Source: Imbricaverruca yamaguchii (lineage: Eukaryota; Arthropoda; Thecostraca; Neoverrucidae). Taken from it: a stretch of 64,000 nucleotides of DNA. A model generated the notes under the pieces. The model was not told the DNA's origin. It saw only the letters and a list, made by a program, of their open reading frames with translations, and ran no database searches. The stretch's first letter is position 1, and each line of letters starts with the position of its first letter. Positions 32,901 to 42,200 of the stretch are shown here, one piece after another. Made by a program: the position numbers and the translations under genes. The stretch spans positions 2,108,501-2,172,500 of the forward strand of contig JAOTOL010001605.1 of the NCBI GenBank assembly GCA_034440575.1. The letters run 5' to 3'.

Positions 32901-35153
32901 CGGTTCAGGTCCGGAGAGATGAGATTTTTATTTCTGCACTCGGAAGATGCAATTTGGTGAATGTATCGCATCCAAAGCCATCCTGCCTCCGCACACATTG
33001 TTGAAGGCTCGGGCCGCATAAACACTAGGCGATGCGCCCGCTTTACGAACTCCGAACCTCCGGACCGATTGTCGCACCTGTGGATCGTGTTGGACGTACG
33101 CGCGTTCATTGTATTTTCTATTTTAAATACAGTTTGCTTATTGGGTGGTTCACGACGCACTTTATGCACATTGACGGCTAATTGCGCCGCCCACACTGCT
33201 TAGCCGGCGGGCTGCGGAACCGGGAATGTTCCGAGCGGTGCGAGTGAGTCCCTCTGGTACCCAGAGCTCAACAGTTTAACCATTCGGCAATCCTCGCCTA
33301 GTATATTTGTAAAAAATGGTTACCTAGCGATAGAGTTAGACCTACATAAGTGACAACATAAGATGTAAATATTTCCCTAGCCGTACTATCACACGTAGAT
33401 GAGCTAATTTGAATTACTTAACACTACTAACCCCGTGCAGGTATCCATAAAATATCAACACGTACGGCGGATTAAACATGAAAGATTACAAAAAAGGGTG
33501 CTGCTTCAGGCAGTCTACGGGTTTACGAACGATAAGAAAATCCGGGATGTCCAAGGTCATTTAGTACGTGAAGATGTCAGCCGGGAACGATCAAACTACA
33601 TACGGTCAATACTCCATCGCCACTGACTGAAAGGTAACAAACTTGTAGAAAAGTAATATAAGTACTTGTAACAGAGGACGCTAGACTGGAAGTGAAATTA
33701 CCGAGTTGGACACTAGTTTGCACAGTGCAATAGACGGCGTCGAAGCGACGAGTAATTTTCTGAAAGTAGGATTAGATGAATTGCTACGTTTTGCTGCTCG
33801 CCGTGGCCAAAGTAACGTATTGTGGTATTTAAGCGACCGCGGCGGCCACATGGTGATTTTAAGTCACGGCATCAGACGTCACTATGTCCAGTAGCACCAG
33901 GATAAGCTGGCCATTATACGGGGTAAAAATATATTCTGACGCAGGTGGAGCCGAACTTCGCGAAATAGCACACGATTCAGAGAACACCTCGAACCCTACC
34001 AAGTTCCGTAACGTGCGTGGTAGGGGTACAAACAAGCCTGGTGTATGCCGTAGTTTAAACAGATAACAGCCTTCCGTGAGCAGTAAACTCGACCGGCAAC
34101 CAGAGTGTCCGAAGTTCGGCGTTTGATGGCTCAGTCTGCCAGATATCGTTGCGCCCCAAACGGCCCGACACGGCTGCCCCGCTGATCCAGGCATCATCTG
34201 TTATATAATTTTGCGACTCGTATCTGGAAATTGAGAACATGCGTACATGCATGCATACATACAGATACAAATACACGCACGCACACATGTTCATTCACCC
34301 ACACATGCACACACGCACACGTACTGTGTGAAATATTCACGGCGAGACAGACGATTCATTCTGGCACTAGCACTGTTGGAACACTTGCTTCAGGTTCCCA
34401 GTCGTATCACGTTGCGCACATGGCAGAACCATCCATACGCCTCTGGCCCGGCGAACACTCGCTGCCTCGGTGACACGAGGTCATGCCCTCTGGGCGTGCC
34501 ACCGTACTGAAGGTCGTTCAGAGTCGGGTCGGGTCAGTGAGCCAGACGCCGCGGGCGCAGGCCGGTCAGCGTTAACAGTGTCATACAACTAACCCGCTGT
34601 TAGCGCTGTATCCCGGATGGAAGTCGGCTCGAGGGAAAGTCGGCCAGACGAAATGTATAAAATCAAGGACTGCTTGCACTAGAAAGGGACCCATTACAGA
34701 GTCAGACACCTGGTGGTATAACTAGGTCTAGATAAAAAGTCATGAGCACCGGCCGACCGGCGATTTCTCCAGCCAGGTGTAGAAAATCACTGCTTGTAAC
34801 GACCCCAACCGCCTCAGGCAATCACGAGGCGAGCAAGGAACAGTTCAACGGACAGTGCCGGGGCGAGAAGGCATAGACTCATTTATTGGGGCGTGCGCAA
34901 TCTAGTTTATGCTAGAACAAAACTTCTCAGCACTCTGCTTTGGGACTAAATGTGCCGGACGACGCAAGCCTGCATGAAAATGCTATTGCTACAGACACCC
35001 AAGTGTCTAGTCAGCGCTCTTCCGAAGACTTACCTTTCTGACGAACCAGATGATCGCCACATACGGAAAAACACCGAAGGCGAGAAACCATATCATGAGG
35101 CATGTTGCCCATCCACTAGCAAAGGTCTTCACCACCTGTGGGACCATCTTCAT
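26791..35153 (-). CDS. ALG11: ALG11, GDP-Man:Man3GlcNAc2-PP-dolichol alpha-1,2-mannosyltransferase (complete, 7 coding exons)
   Basis: This enzyme adds the fourth and fifth mannoses to the dolichol-linked N-glycan precursor on the cytosolic face of the ER. Joining 35034-35153, 31328-31455, 30563-30792, 29104-29531, 28242-28491, 27621-27840 and 26791-26926 gives 1512 nt, 503 residues plus TAA; family members are about 490. Intron phases in order are 0,2,1,0,1,2 and every junction restores conserved sequence. Residues 13-38 form the single N-terminal membrane anchor. HPWCSSGGGSER (60-71) is the Gly-rich donor-side motif of the GT-B fold. VYIDTQG starts at 161, PEKNH is at 295-299, VGGCR at 325-329. 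EAFGIGVVE (381-389) is the EX7E motif of GT4 retaining transferases. All introns are GT-AG except intron 2, which uses GC. The start is the first ATG after an in-frame TGA. Five of six introns carry minisatellites against an exon. It is divergent from MICAL. Identification is secure. Confidence 0.96.
26935..27110. repeat. ~20-bp minisatellite at the ALG11 exon 7 acceptor
   Basis: Repeats of CAGTCACGTCACGAGCCGTC start within about 10 nt of the acceptor, so the last part of intron 6 is repeat-derived. Confidence 0.9.
27621..27840 (-). CDS. ALG11: ALG11 coding exon 6
   Basis: Acceptor CGTCAG, donor CCAG/GTGAGA. It encodes GVVEMMAAGIIVIGHRSGG and the C-terminal GT-B helix region, completing the EX7E motif begun in exon 5. 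Confidence 0.96.
27841..28160. repeat. Degenerate ~80-bp repeats filling ALG11 intron 5
   Basis: Units share CACCTGACGACCGTGG / CACCTGACTACGGTGG, GGAATGAGAG.CATGTC and CCAAGCTAGCGGCC. The first unit begins at the exon 6 acceptor. Confidence 0.8.
28242..28491 (-). CDS. ALG11: ALG11 coding exon 5
   Basis: Acceptor CTCCAG, donor ATCG/GTGAGA. It encodes LLLVGGCRSTADMKRVEEL and GLHTCEDEAFGI, the first half of the EX7E motif. The upstream intron contains 100-bp repeats that copy this acceptor and the first codons of the exon. Confidence 0.96.
28471..28815. repeat. 100-bp minisatellite copying the ALG11 exon 5 acceptor
   Basis: CAGCCGGGAGAAGCTCTCCA begins at 28471 (exon) and 28571; a diverged third unit is at 28671. 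Each copy carries the CTCCAG acceptor and about 30 nt of exon 5. Confidence 0.92.
29104..29531 (-). CDS. ALG11: ALG11 coding exon 4
   Basis: Acceptor TTCCAG, donor CAG/GTGACT. It encodes VYIDTQG, the YPPCD segment and SVGHFWPEKNHRLQ, all strongly conserved in ALG11. It is the longest exon (428 nt) and has the high GC content typical of coding exons in this window. Confidence 0.96.
29537..29600. repeat. Short repeats at the ALG11 exon 4 acceptor
   Basis: GGTGTCTGCGGGT.AATGGCG occurs two to three times starting a few nt upstream of the exon 4 acceptor in intron 3. Confidence 0.75.
30303..30549. repeat. 15-bp minisatellite after the ALG11 exon 3 donor
   Basis: About 16 copies of ACCGACCACACGCCT with an A/T-C to A-G variant (AGCGACCACACGCCT). 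It begins about 14 nt into intron 3. Confidence 0.97.
30563..30792 (-). CDS. ALG11: ALG11 coding exon 3
   Basis: Acceptor GTCGCAG, donor CAG/GTCAGA. It encodes YYIFTGE through the SAEAIVKLLP segment, aligning with the YTGD...EALMQCVPD region of known ALG11. The 15-bp array at 30303-30549 begins about 14 nt inside the following intron. Confidence 0.94.
30945..31070 (-). mobile_element. tRNA-derived SINE, family 2, copy 2 (partial)
   Basis: It contains the body (CGCCAATCTCTCGCCGATTG) and the head (GACTACTCGTCCCCA) in reverse orientation inside ALG11 intron 2. It lacks the ACGACACATCGACCG end. Confidence 0.78.
31328..31455 (-). CDS. ALG11: ALG11 coding exon 2
   Basis: It starts after CCGGCAG (phase 0) and encodes residues 41-83, including the HPWCSSGGGSER motif. 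It ends CCAG followed by GCGAGT. Only the GC donor keeps the frame into exon 3 (R-YPNHRYYIFTGE); the nearby GT would shift it. The 3' end of the preceding intron is almost entirely the TACAGAGCCCG array. Confidence 0.94.
31466..32112. repeat. 10/11-bp minisatellite before the ALG11 exon 2 acceptor
   Basis: About 58 copies of GTACAGAGCCC with GCACAGAGCCC and 10-bp variants. On the coding strand it reads GGGCTCTGTAC and ends about 11 nt from the CCGGCAG acceptor. Confidence 0.97.
32113..35033. other. Interior of ALG11 intron 1
   Basis: Ordinary-composition intron with the reversed SINE (33131-33300) and a CA-rich stretch at 34240-34325. No other exon recognised. Confidence 0.6.
33131..33300 (-). 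mobile_element. tRNA-derived SINE, family 1, copy 4 (reverse, diverged)
   Basis: Reverse complement of the family: TTGGGTGGTTCACGACGCAC at the tail end, then CGCCGCCCACACTG, ending near the tRNA-like head at CATTCGGCAATCC. It is more diverged than the other copies. Confidence 0.8.
35034..35153 (-). CDS. ALG11: ALG11 coding exon 1 (membrane anchor)
   Basis: Forty codons from ATG to AGA AAG, followed by a GTAAGT donor (phase 0). It encodes a positively charged start, one hydrophobic helix and a basic end, as expected for the ER signal anchor of ALG11. A TTTCAG acceptor ends at 35167, leaving 13 nt of 5' UTR in this exon, so at least one further non-coding exon lies upstream. Confidence 0.88.
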
Positions 35154-35684
35154 GCGGAAAACAGCGCTGAAACGAAACAAAAGTTTGCAGACACTTCACT
35201 TATGCGCTACACTGGTAGGTCACCATATAAATGGTGAATCAATGAGGTCCTGAACAAGTTGATTATACGTAATTGGTATAAATATATGGCACAATATATG
35301 GCATAACACGAGCTTGATCACAAACTTTGCACTAAGCGCGGGATGATGTTGTAGATGGAACATTTCAATTGTTCAAGACAGAAGTCCCGTATATTTTGAT
35401 TTATGAAGAGAAAGCCTGCTTCAGCATGCCAACTGAGCGTGGAATTTCCCGACCAGCCCGTCGGTTCTCCCACCCAGCGATTGTGCCCCACTTGCACGTC
35501 TTTTGAAATCGACCGTCATTGGAGGAGGAGTCCATTTCTTAGCTTCCCAGCCCTCTTTGCAAATCTACCCACAAAACAATCATTCATGAAAATAAAATAT
35601 AGCGACATAATTGCAGAAATTGCACCCTACTACCCTAGGAAGATGTCCAACTTTGAAAACGAATGCCTATTGTATTCCAGGACA

Positions 35685-35770
35685 AGAGGCGCAGCCAAGG
35701 GGCTCTGGGATCCCCTCCCCTCGGCGACCAAAAATACGGAATTTGAGATATCCATAACGCAAAGGAAACT
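35685..35770 (+). repeat. Dispersed repeat starting GAGGCGCAGCCAAGG, copy 2
   Basis: GAGGCGCAGCCAAGGGGCTC then CCCCTCCCCTCGGCGACC and AAAATACGGAATTTGAGAT, matching copy 1 at 18790 (CATTTTGAGATTTC). Confidence 0.55.
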
Positions 35771-36944
35771 TTCGGAGCGCCGAGGGCGTTCCCCATTCTA
35801 TCACTTTTTAGTCGCCCACCCCGAAGAAAATGACGGCTGCGCCCATGTCTAGTACAGTGTGAACGTCAATCTTGCCCTAATTTTTCTCGAATACTTCGAA
35901 ACCGCGCTAGCAGACCAGGATAATACCCATTAGTTGTCAAATATATATTTGGAACAATCGCGCCGTACAAGTGTGTTAGTCTCAATTGCAGACACGATGG
36001 TCTAACTGAAGTAAGTTGTACTAAATTTCACGACCAGATGACTTAAGCACTGCCAGACACATTCGAGACGGCCTAAAACCTTAGTATCTAAAACATCGGC
36101 TAAACAATTCACAACCTAATCATCGGCGGTCGTTAATGTGCTGTAATTAACACATTGCAACACCATTTGTGGACGGAAAAGTGATCAGAGGAGACAAACG
36201 TCGATGGTAGATACTTTCCAAAGCACCGCAATATAATAATGCTTAGAACTATAGCAGCAAGAACGCGGCTTTACCCCACAATTGGCGCCGACTTGAACGG
36301 GATGAAAATGGTTGGACTCCGTACAAAGCACAGTGCACAATGCATGCGAACACGATCAAATCAACCCGGATCACACGCTTTGTAATATACCAAAGCTGGG
36401 CAAGATTCGACCCTAGATTCAAACGTCACAATATGGTCCCCCTATCCAAACCCGGCAGTTCAGGGCGAGAGTAGCTGTTCCGGAAAGGCTATTCAGTATC
36501 CATTCGGTATCTATTCAGTTATCTATTCAGTTATCTTACAATCATACATCTATTCAGTAACACTATTCAGCATTTTTCAGCAGATTTCTCCCAAAGTCCC
36601 AAGTTTATTTCCAGTAGTTTCGCACCAGATATACAAAAATATCATAGGCACGAGCGTCGACACGGTGCGGGATGGAGGTACGCCTCCCCCTTCCCACAAG
36701 TCGGCAAGTCTTACATTACGCCAATGGCATTGCATGGAGAACATGCGACCTAAAACTCTCGTCCTCCCCCACCATAAATCAGTGTGTGCCCACGCCCCTA
36801 GGCACAGTCAACCTTAAAATCGCACCTGAACGGGGGCGCGTTAGGGCGCATCGACCAGGGTTGATCATTCGCGGCACCTGAACGGGCGCATGCCATTACA
36901 TGGCATGGTCTTGCATGACCCTGCTTGGCTGGATGCCACCAGAC

Positions 36945-37270
36945 GACACTTCACCTCTTGTAGAATCACCAGGCAACCCGCTCACCTCTTGTAGAATCAC
37001 CAGGCAACCCGCTCACCTCTTGTAGAATCACCAGGCAACCCGCTCACCTCTTGTAGAATCACCAGGCAACCCGCTCACCTCTTGTAGAATCACCAGGCAA
37101 CCCGCTCACCTCTTGTAGAATCACCAGACAACCCGCTCACCTCTTGTAGAATCACCAGACAACCCGCTAGCCTCTTGTAGAATCACCAGGCAACCCGCTC
37201 ACCTCCTGTAGAATCACTAGGCAACCCGCTCACCTCCTGTAGAATCACCAGGCAACCCGCTCACCTCTTA
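36945..37270. repeat. 31-bp minisatellite between ALG11 and MICAL
   Basis: About 10 copies of CTCACCTCTTGTAGAATCAC plus CAGGCAACCCG. Confidence 0.97.
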
Positions 37271-38730
37271 TCGTCCACCCGTCGGTCTCAGTCACCCTGC
37301 TCCCCGGGCCACACCGCTCGCCGCCCCACAACTGCCGGCCCTCCGTCGCGGACAGCCCGCCCGTCCGGTCAGGGTCACCACTCATCACCTCTTCAACAAT
37401 GACGATCGTAGCCTCGGGGGAGATTCGGTCGCCATTGGACTCGGGTCAAACCGCAGAGCGGGCATCGCCGAGAGAAGCTTTCGCACCCTAGCACCAGCTT
37501 CAGAAACACTAGTGCATACCATCACGTAGAGGTGGCAGCACCACTGCTGAGAGCTCCGCTCCGTGCGACAGGGCCGGCCGGCGTCGCAGTGCCGGTGTGT
37601 CTGGTCAGTTCGAGCCGGTCGGCGTCGCCGGCGCGCTGCGATGTACATCTGAGGTGATCGTCAGGGAGATGTGAGTTGTGGTGCGTGCGAACGAGAGGAG
37701 TGAGTAGTGTGTAGTACGTGCTGACGGTTGCCGACCGACCTGCGACATCCAGATATCAAGCTGGTTTCATCACAGGTGAGTGCTGCGCATGCTGTAAGTT
37801 CAAATTTCGTGCACTTGGTCCGACTGCGTTGTCTTGCTGATACGTCTACTGTTGTGCCTTGCACTATTTCATACATCGTTTCGTATGTTCATAGGGTTCA
37901 TGAAGGGTTCAAGTATCCAGAGCAGGAGTAGGAACAATGATCTGATCTGTCATCACTGTTCGTCTTAATGTGACTACTTGACCTTGAGCATGTTGTCGAA
38001 TCGGATGATCGGAGCGCGCCTAGTGTTTTGCAAGTCGTTCCCGGAATAATGGCGTATTTAATGAGGTGGTCAGCGTCTAACCCTCGTTGGGCCGAGCAGG
38101 GGTGGAGCATTCGATACTTTGGGGAGAGGGCAAGTACCCCTCCCCCTCTCCTCTTTCGATGCTGATGAGGATTATCATGAAATCTCACTCCCCTCCCCTT
38201 CTTCATGATGGATTTCAATTCAGGTTCAAGTCAGAGTCGCGTACCATCTTGAATAGGTGCATATGCTGGTATGTTGGGACCAACATAAGTGAGTGCTAAC
38301 TATGTTTATGCCTCCCCAGCAAAAAGATATCGGTGGAGCTTTAATTGTGTCCAGCCAAGCAAAGTTGCGCAATGAATAATGTTTGCGGTGGACGGGATGT
38401 ACACATACCACTAGTTACTGGGCTGCGATGGTTCATGGTCATTCCTCGCTTAATCCCCTCGAATTCTTCACCCTGATTCTCCTATAGACGTGATCTTGGT
38501 TTTCAGTCCACTCAGTCCACATCGAATAGCATGCAGCGACGAAGGTGTAATGAACACGTGAGGGGGCTTCGGCACCGCCGCTGCATGCCGAGCCGATTAG
38601 ATCGTCGTTAGAACAGCATTACTACAGGCGGGAAATCGTCCTGCCCCCCTCCCCTCCCGCCACCACAAGCATCCACGGCCTCCCGTCCGATTCGCGCGCC
38701 ACCGATGAGCCGTGCTCGGCTGCAGGATTG

Positions 38731-38905
38731 GGGTGGTGGTCGCTGCAGCTCAGTCGGTAGGCTGTTGGACTCTTCATCGTAAGATCGTGGGTTCGAATCC
38801 CGCAACCAGCGGGATCACCGAGCCCAATCGCGGCCAATCGACGCGAGAGGCTGGCGACACTGTGATTCGGCAATTATATGCATCGTAAAGTAATCCAAGG
38901 TTCTT
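38731..38905 (+). mobile_element. tRNA-like SINE, family 3, single copy
   Basis: A tRNA-like head with A-box AGCTCAGTCGGTAGGC and B-box GGTTCGAATCCCGCA, followed by a body sharing GCCAATCG with family 2. The acceptor stem does not pair well, so this is read as a SINE and not a tRNA gene. Confidence 0.6.
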
Positions 38906-39047
38906 CTTCTGCTGCTGGACGCGAACGATCAAAAACTGGTTGAATCGCACCACTAAAGTCCAGCCAGCCATCCAGCCTCTTCTTCCGCAGGATGGTCGAC
39001 AGTGGGCCGGCGGCGGACTGTACCAGCCGGACACAGTGCGACCAGCC

Positions 39048-39218
39048 ATGCCGGGAGACGTCCGAGCGCAGCCGGAGCGGTCGGCCGCCGCCGCCAGCCA
39101 CTTCGACCACCTGTGCGCCGCCCAGACGCTCAAAGGCATCCTGCTGCACTACCGGCGGCTGTGCGCCAGTCTGCAGCTGGGGGCCGGCCAGCTGCCCGAC
39201 TTCTACCCCAAGCTGAAG
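39048..39218 (+). CDS. Mical: MICAL coding exon 1
   Basis: It encodes 57 residues ending QLPDFYPKLK, with donor AAG/GTGAGC. A TTCCGCAG acceptor ends at 38990, so 38991-39047 is probably 5' UTR of the same exon and an earlier non-coding exon is likely. Confidence 0.9.
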
Positions 39219-42200
39219 GTGAGCGATCGGCGGGGTGTTCGACCTGCCGAGCGACGAATGGGCCGCCGCTCTGAGCTCTGGCGCAGATTGCGTGTGCAGA
39301 ATGGCCCTCGCCACAACTATTTTGATAAGCGCTATTCCATGCGTTTTACTTAATGTTGAGCATGTGGTCTGTCCAGGGAAAGATTGGACTTGAAGTCATG
39401 TCCTTCGACAACCATGTTTCGGTGGAACGTGACGTGAATGATCTGCTAAGTTGTGAGTGCAGCTGCTGAGCCTCATGCAGATCTGCCTATGTTTTCCCAT
39501 GTTTCTGCCATTGACTCAGGTCCCGTCAATGCTGGTAGTGATCGAGCAGAGGATGTCCGGGGCCAGTTTGTCCCTCCAGCGTGGAGTATGCTGACTGGGC
39601 GCTTCTACCTGCTCTTGAGTTAGTCGACAGCAGTCGCTTCTGGCCACTCTGGGGTCGATGAGCGTGGCTGACGTGGCTCCTTTTGAGTCATCGTCTGTCG
39701 TTTCCGGAAGCTCTGTGATTCACGCTGCGCCAGCTTTGGCAGGCCTTATGCTCCGATTAATGGTTATCATTTATGGCTGGTAGGCGTCGCTTTCTCCCGC
39801 TACTGTGCTCTGTGATTATCAGTGACGTGGGACCTGCCCCAAAGCTAAAGAGAGAGAGGGAGAGCGCGCACGAGAGAGCGAGAGAGAGTGAGTGAGAGCG
39901 ACAGCGAGAGAGAGAGAAAGTAGAGAGGGACGAGAGCCATTTTGAAGTAGATTCGTGTCATGCAACGCCCGTGGATCGATGCTAAACTTGTCCAAAGTCG
40001 GAGAGGGGGCAGCGGAGGCGCGGGGTACGCAAAAAGATGGAAGGGACACAAAATGAGTAGTTCCACTTGAATACTTTCTAGTCTCCAATACCTTTTAGCC
40101 CTGAACCAATGTGCTTATTTATTGGGGGTAAGCTAGGTTGTGTCAAGAATCCAATTTGGCACCCTACACTAATGTAATGTAGCGGTGGAAGAACCTCCAT
40201 CGGCCACTCTACAGGATCCCTGGCGAAGCCCGCGCACCTGACATCTCATTCTTCATGCCTTGGAAACGGTCCTGAGTTGGCACTGCCACCACTACCTCGG
40301 GACAAATCGCCGGCGACACCATCCGAATTCCTGCCAGTCCAACAAAACCCTCGAAATGCTTCTGGGTCATCTGGAGTTCTCTAGATCAATCACTTCCACC
40401 CCTAGCTCCCTACTTTAGGACAATTTCCTGGTGACACCAATGACTTAGCATATTTACCACCCATAGACAGTCTCTGATGGCAACTATGGATCAGTAACGC
40501 ATCCTTCCAGACGCACAATTCTGCAAACGACATTGGATCTGCACCTCCATCTGACAGCGAGACAGATTCCTGATGATGCTAATGGATTGGTCCCCTATTT
40601 ATATCTCCATCAACCTTCCCCATCTTCACCCCACACCCGATATATTTACGGCTTCGCTGCTGAGCTAGTTGCAGTTAGCTGGCTATACTGCTGACATCGA
40701 AGAGCTTTGTTCCATCATTCTGGATCTCCCCACCCACTGAATGTATATTTGTTTTCCAGCGACCTGAACAACACAGCCAGAGCTACCAGTGACTTGAGAG
40801 CCTCATTTTCACCGGCTATGCGACATCCTACACGTGTGCACACACAATTGTCCTCAGACAGAGGTCGTGCCTGTCTGAGGCCGTGTACTGCACCAGTCCA
40901 GCTTTGTTTTTGTTGTTTTTGTACCAACTGTTGTCATTGTTCTTGTCTTTTATGTTTTTTTTTACCGGACGCCAAATCAGGTGCACATTTTGGTTGCGTT
41001 GGCACAAATCCAGGGGTGTTTCAGTCGGCTTTTTATACCATTATGCTTGTCTTTTGAACTAAATTCTCGTTTCGGAATTTATATTGGTAAAATAAGAACT
41101 TTTATATTGCTATATTGTATGCATTAGCTACACATGAACATCAGAAAGAGAAGTCTCGTATATTCGTATATTGTTTGTTATTGCTATAATTGTTTTCATT
41201 TTAAATCATGGTATATAGCAAGTTGGATTCCAAATGCGAGATCGGGTTGGTTATTGGTTTTACGACACATCGACCGTTGAGTCATGTAACGTCGCCAATC
41301 TCTCACGCCGATTGGTCGCGGGCGAAGAGTAGCGACAGGCGAGATTCGAACCCACAACCTTTCGATTATGAGACGAGCAACTTACCCCTGGGCTATTCAT
41401 CCCCCAAATGCGAGATCACAGTTGGCTATGTGCATTCAATCTGGGAACACTGCCAGGCTAAATTATTTTTAGTCGACGAGGTAAACGAGCTGCAATTCTT
41501 GTGTCCCTCTGTTACATTCATTTTCATAGGCATATAATTGGTAATGCTAAAGGAGGAAAAACGTTTTGCGAGGTAACTATGCAATAGGGGTGCATTTGAA
41601 CTAATTTCCACCGCGAGAATAGTTTATTAGGCATCACACTGCTTCCACGGATGGAAAACAATATTCGCCTTGCCGACCCTTCACCGTGAGCGTCTCATCT
41701 TGTGGGTCCATTAGCCCCCTATCCACCAGTATGACTTCCCGTCTCCATCAGCGTGACTTGTGAGCACCTCGTTTGGTCTGATCGTCAGCCAGTATGACCT
41801 CCCGTCTCCACCACTGCAACCTGAGAGCACCTTTTTTGGCCGTCAGCCAGTATGGCCTCCACCACCATCCTGTAACCTGAGCGTTTTATATGGTATTCCG
41901 TCGGCCAGTATGGCCTCTACTCCATCCTGTAACCTGAGCGTCTTATATGGCCATTCTGTCGGCCAGTATGGCCCCCACCTCCATCCCTGTAACCTGAGCG
42001 TTTTATATGGCCATTCCGTCGGCCAGTATGGCCTCCCACCTCCATCCCTGTAGCCTGAGCGTCTTATATGGCCATTCCGTCGGCCAGTATGGCCTCCCGC
42101 CTCCATCCCTGTAGCCTGAGCGTCTTATATGGCCATTCCGTCGGCCAGTATGCCCTCCCACCTCCATCCCTGTAACCTGAGCGTCTTATATGGCCATTCC

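Larger units (their letters stand above)
35154..39047. promoter_or_regulatory. Divergent upstream region between ALG11 and MICAL
   Basis: The two start codons are 3.9 kb apart on opposite strands, and both first coding exons begin with acceptors, so non-coding first exons and promoters must lie here or further out. The region contains the 31-bp array, a GC-rich block at 37290-37650, a dispersed repeat and a family 3 SINE. No TATA box can be assigned. Confidence 0.5.

Noticed and set aside
32490..33196. Frames with RDLNRCW and SPDLNRETRV segments
   Set aside because: They resemble common spurious predictions. No splice context or domain, and they lie inside ALG11 intron 1 next to a SINE.
36945..37270. 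Regular 31-bp repeats considered as a CRISPR array
   Set aside because: There are no unique spacers; whole units repeat, and the context is eukaryotic with spliced genes.
38740..38812. Possible functional tRNA gene
   Set aside because: A- and B-boxes are present but acceptor and anticodon stems do not pair properly and a SINE-like body follows.
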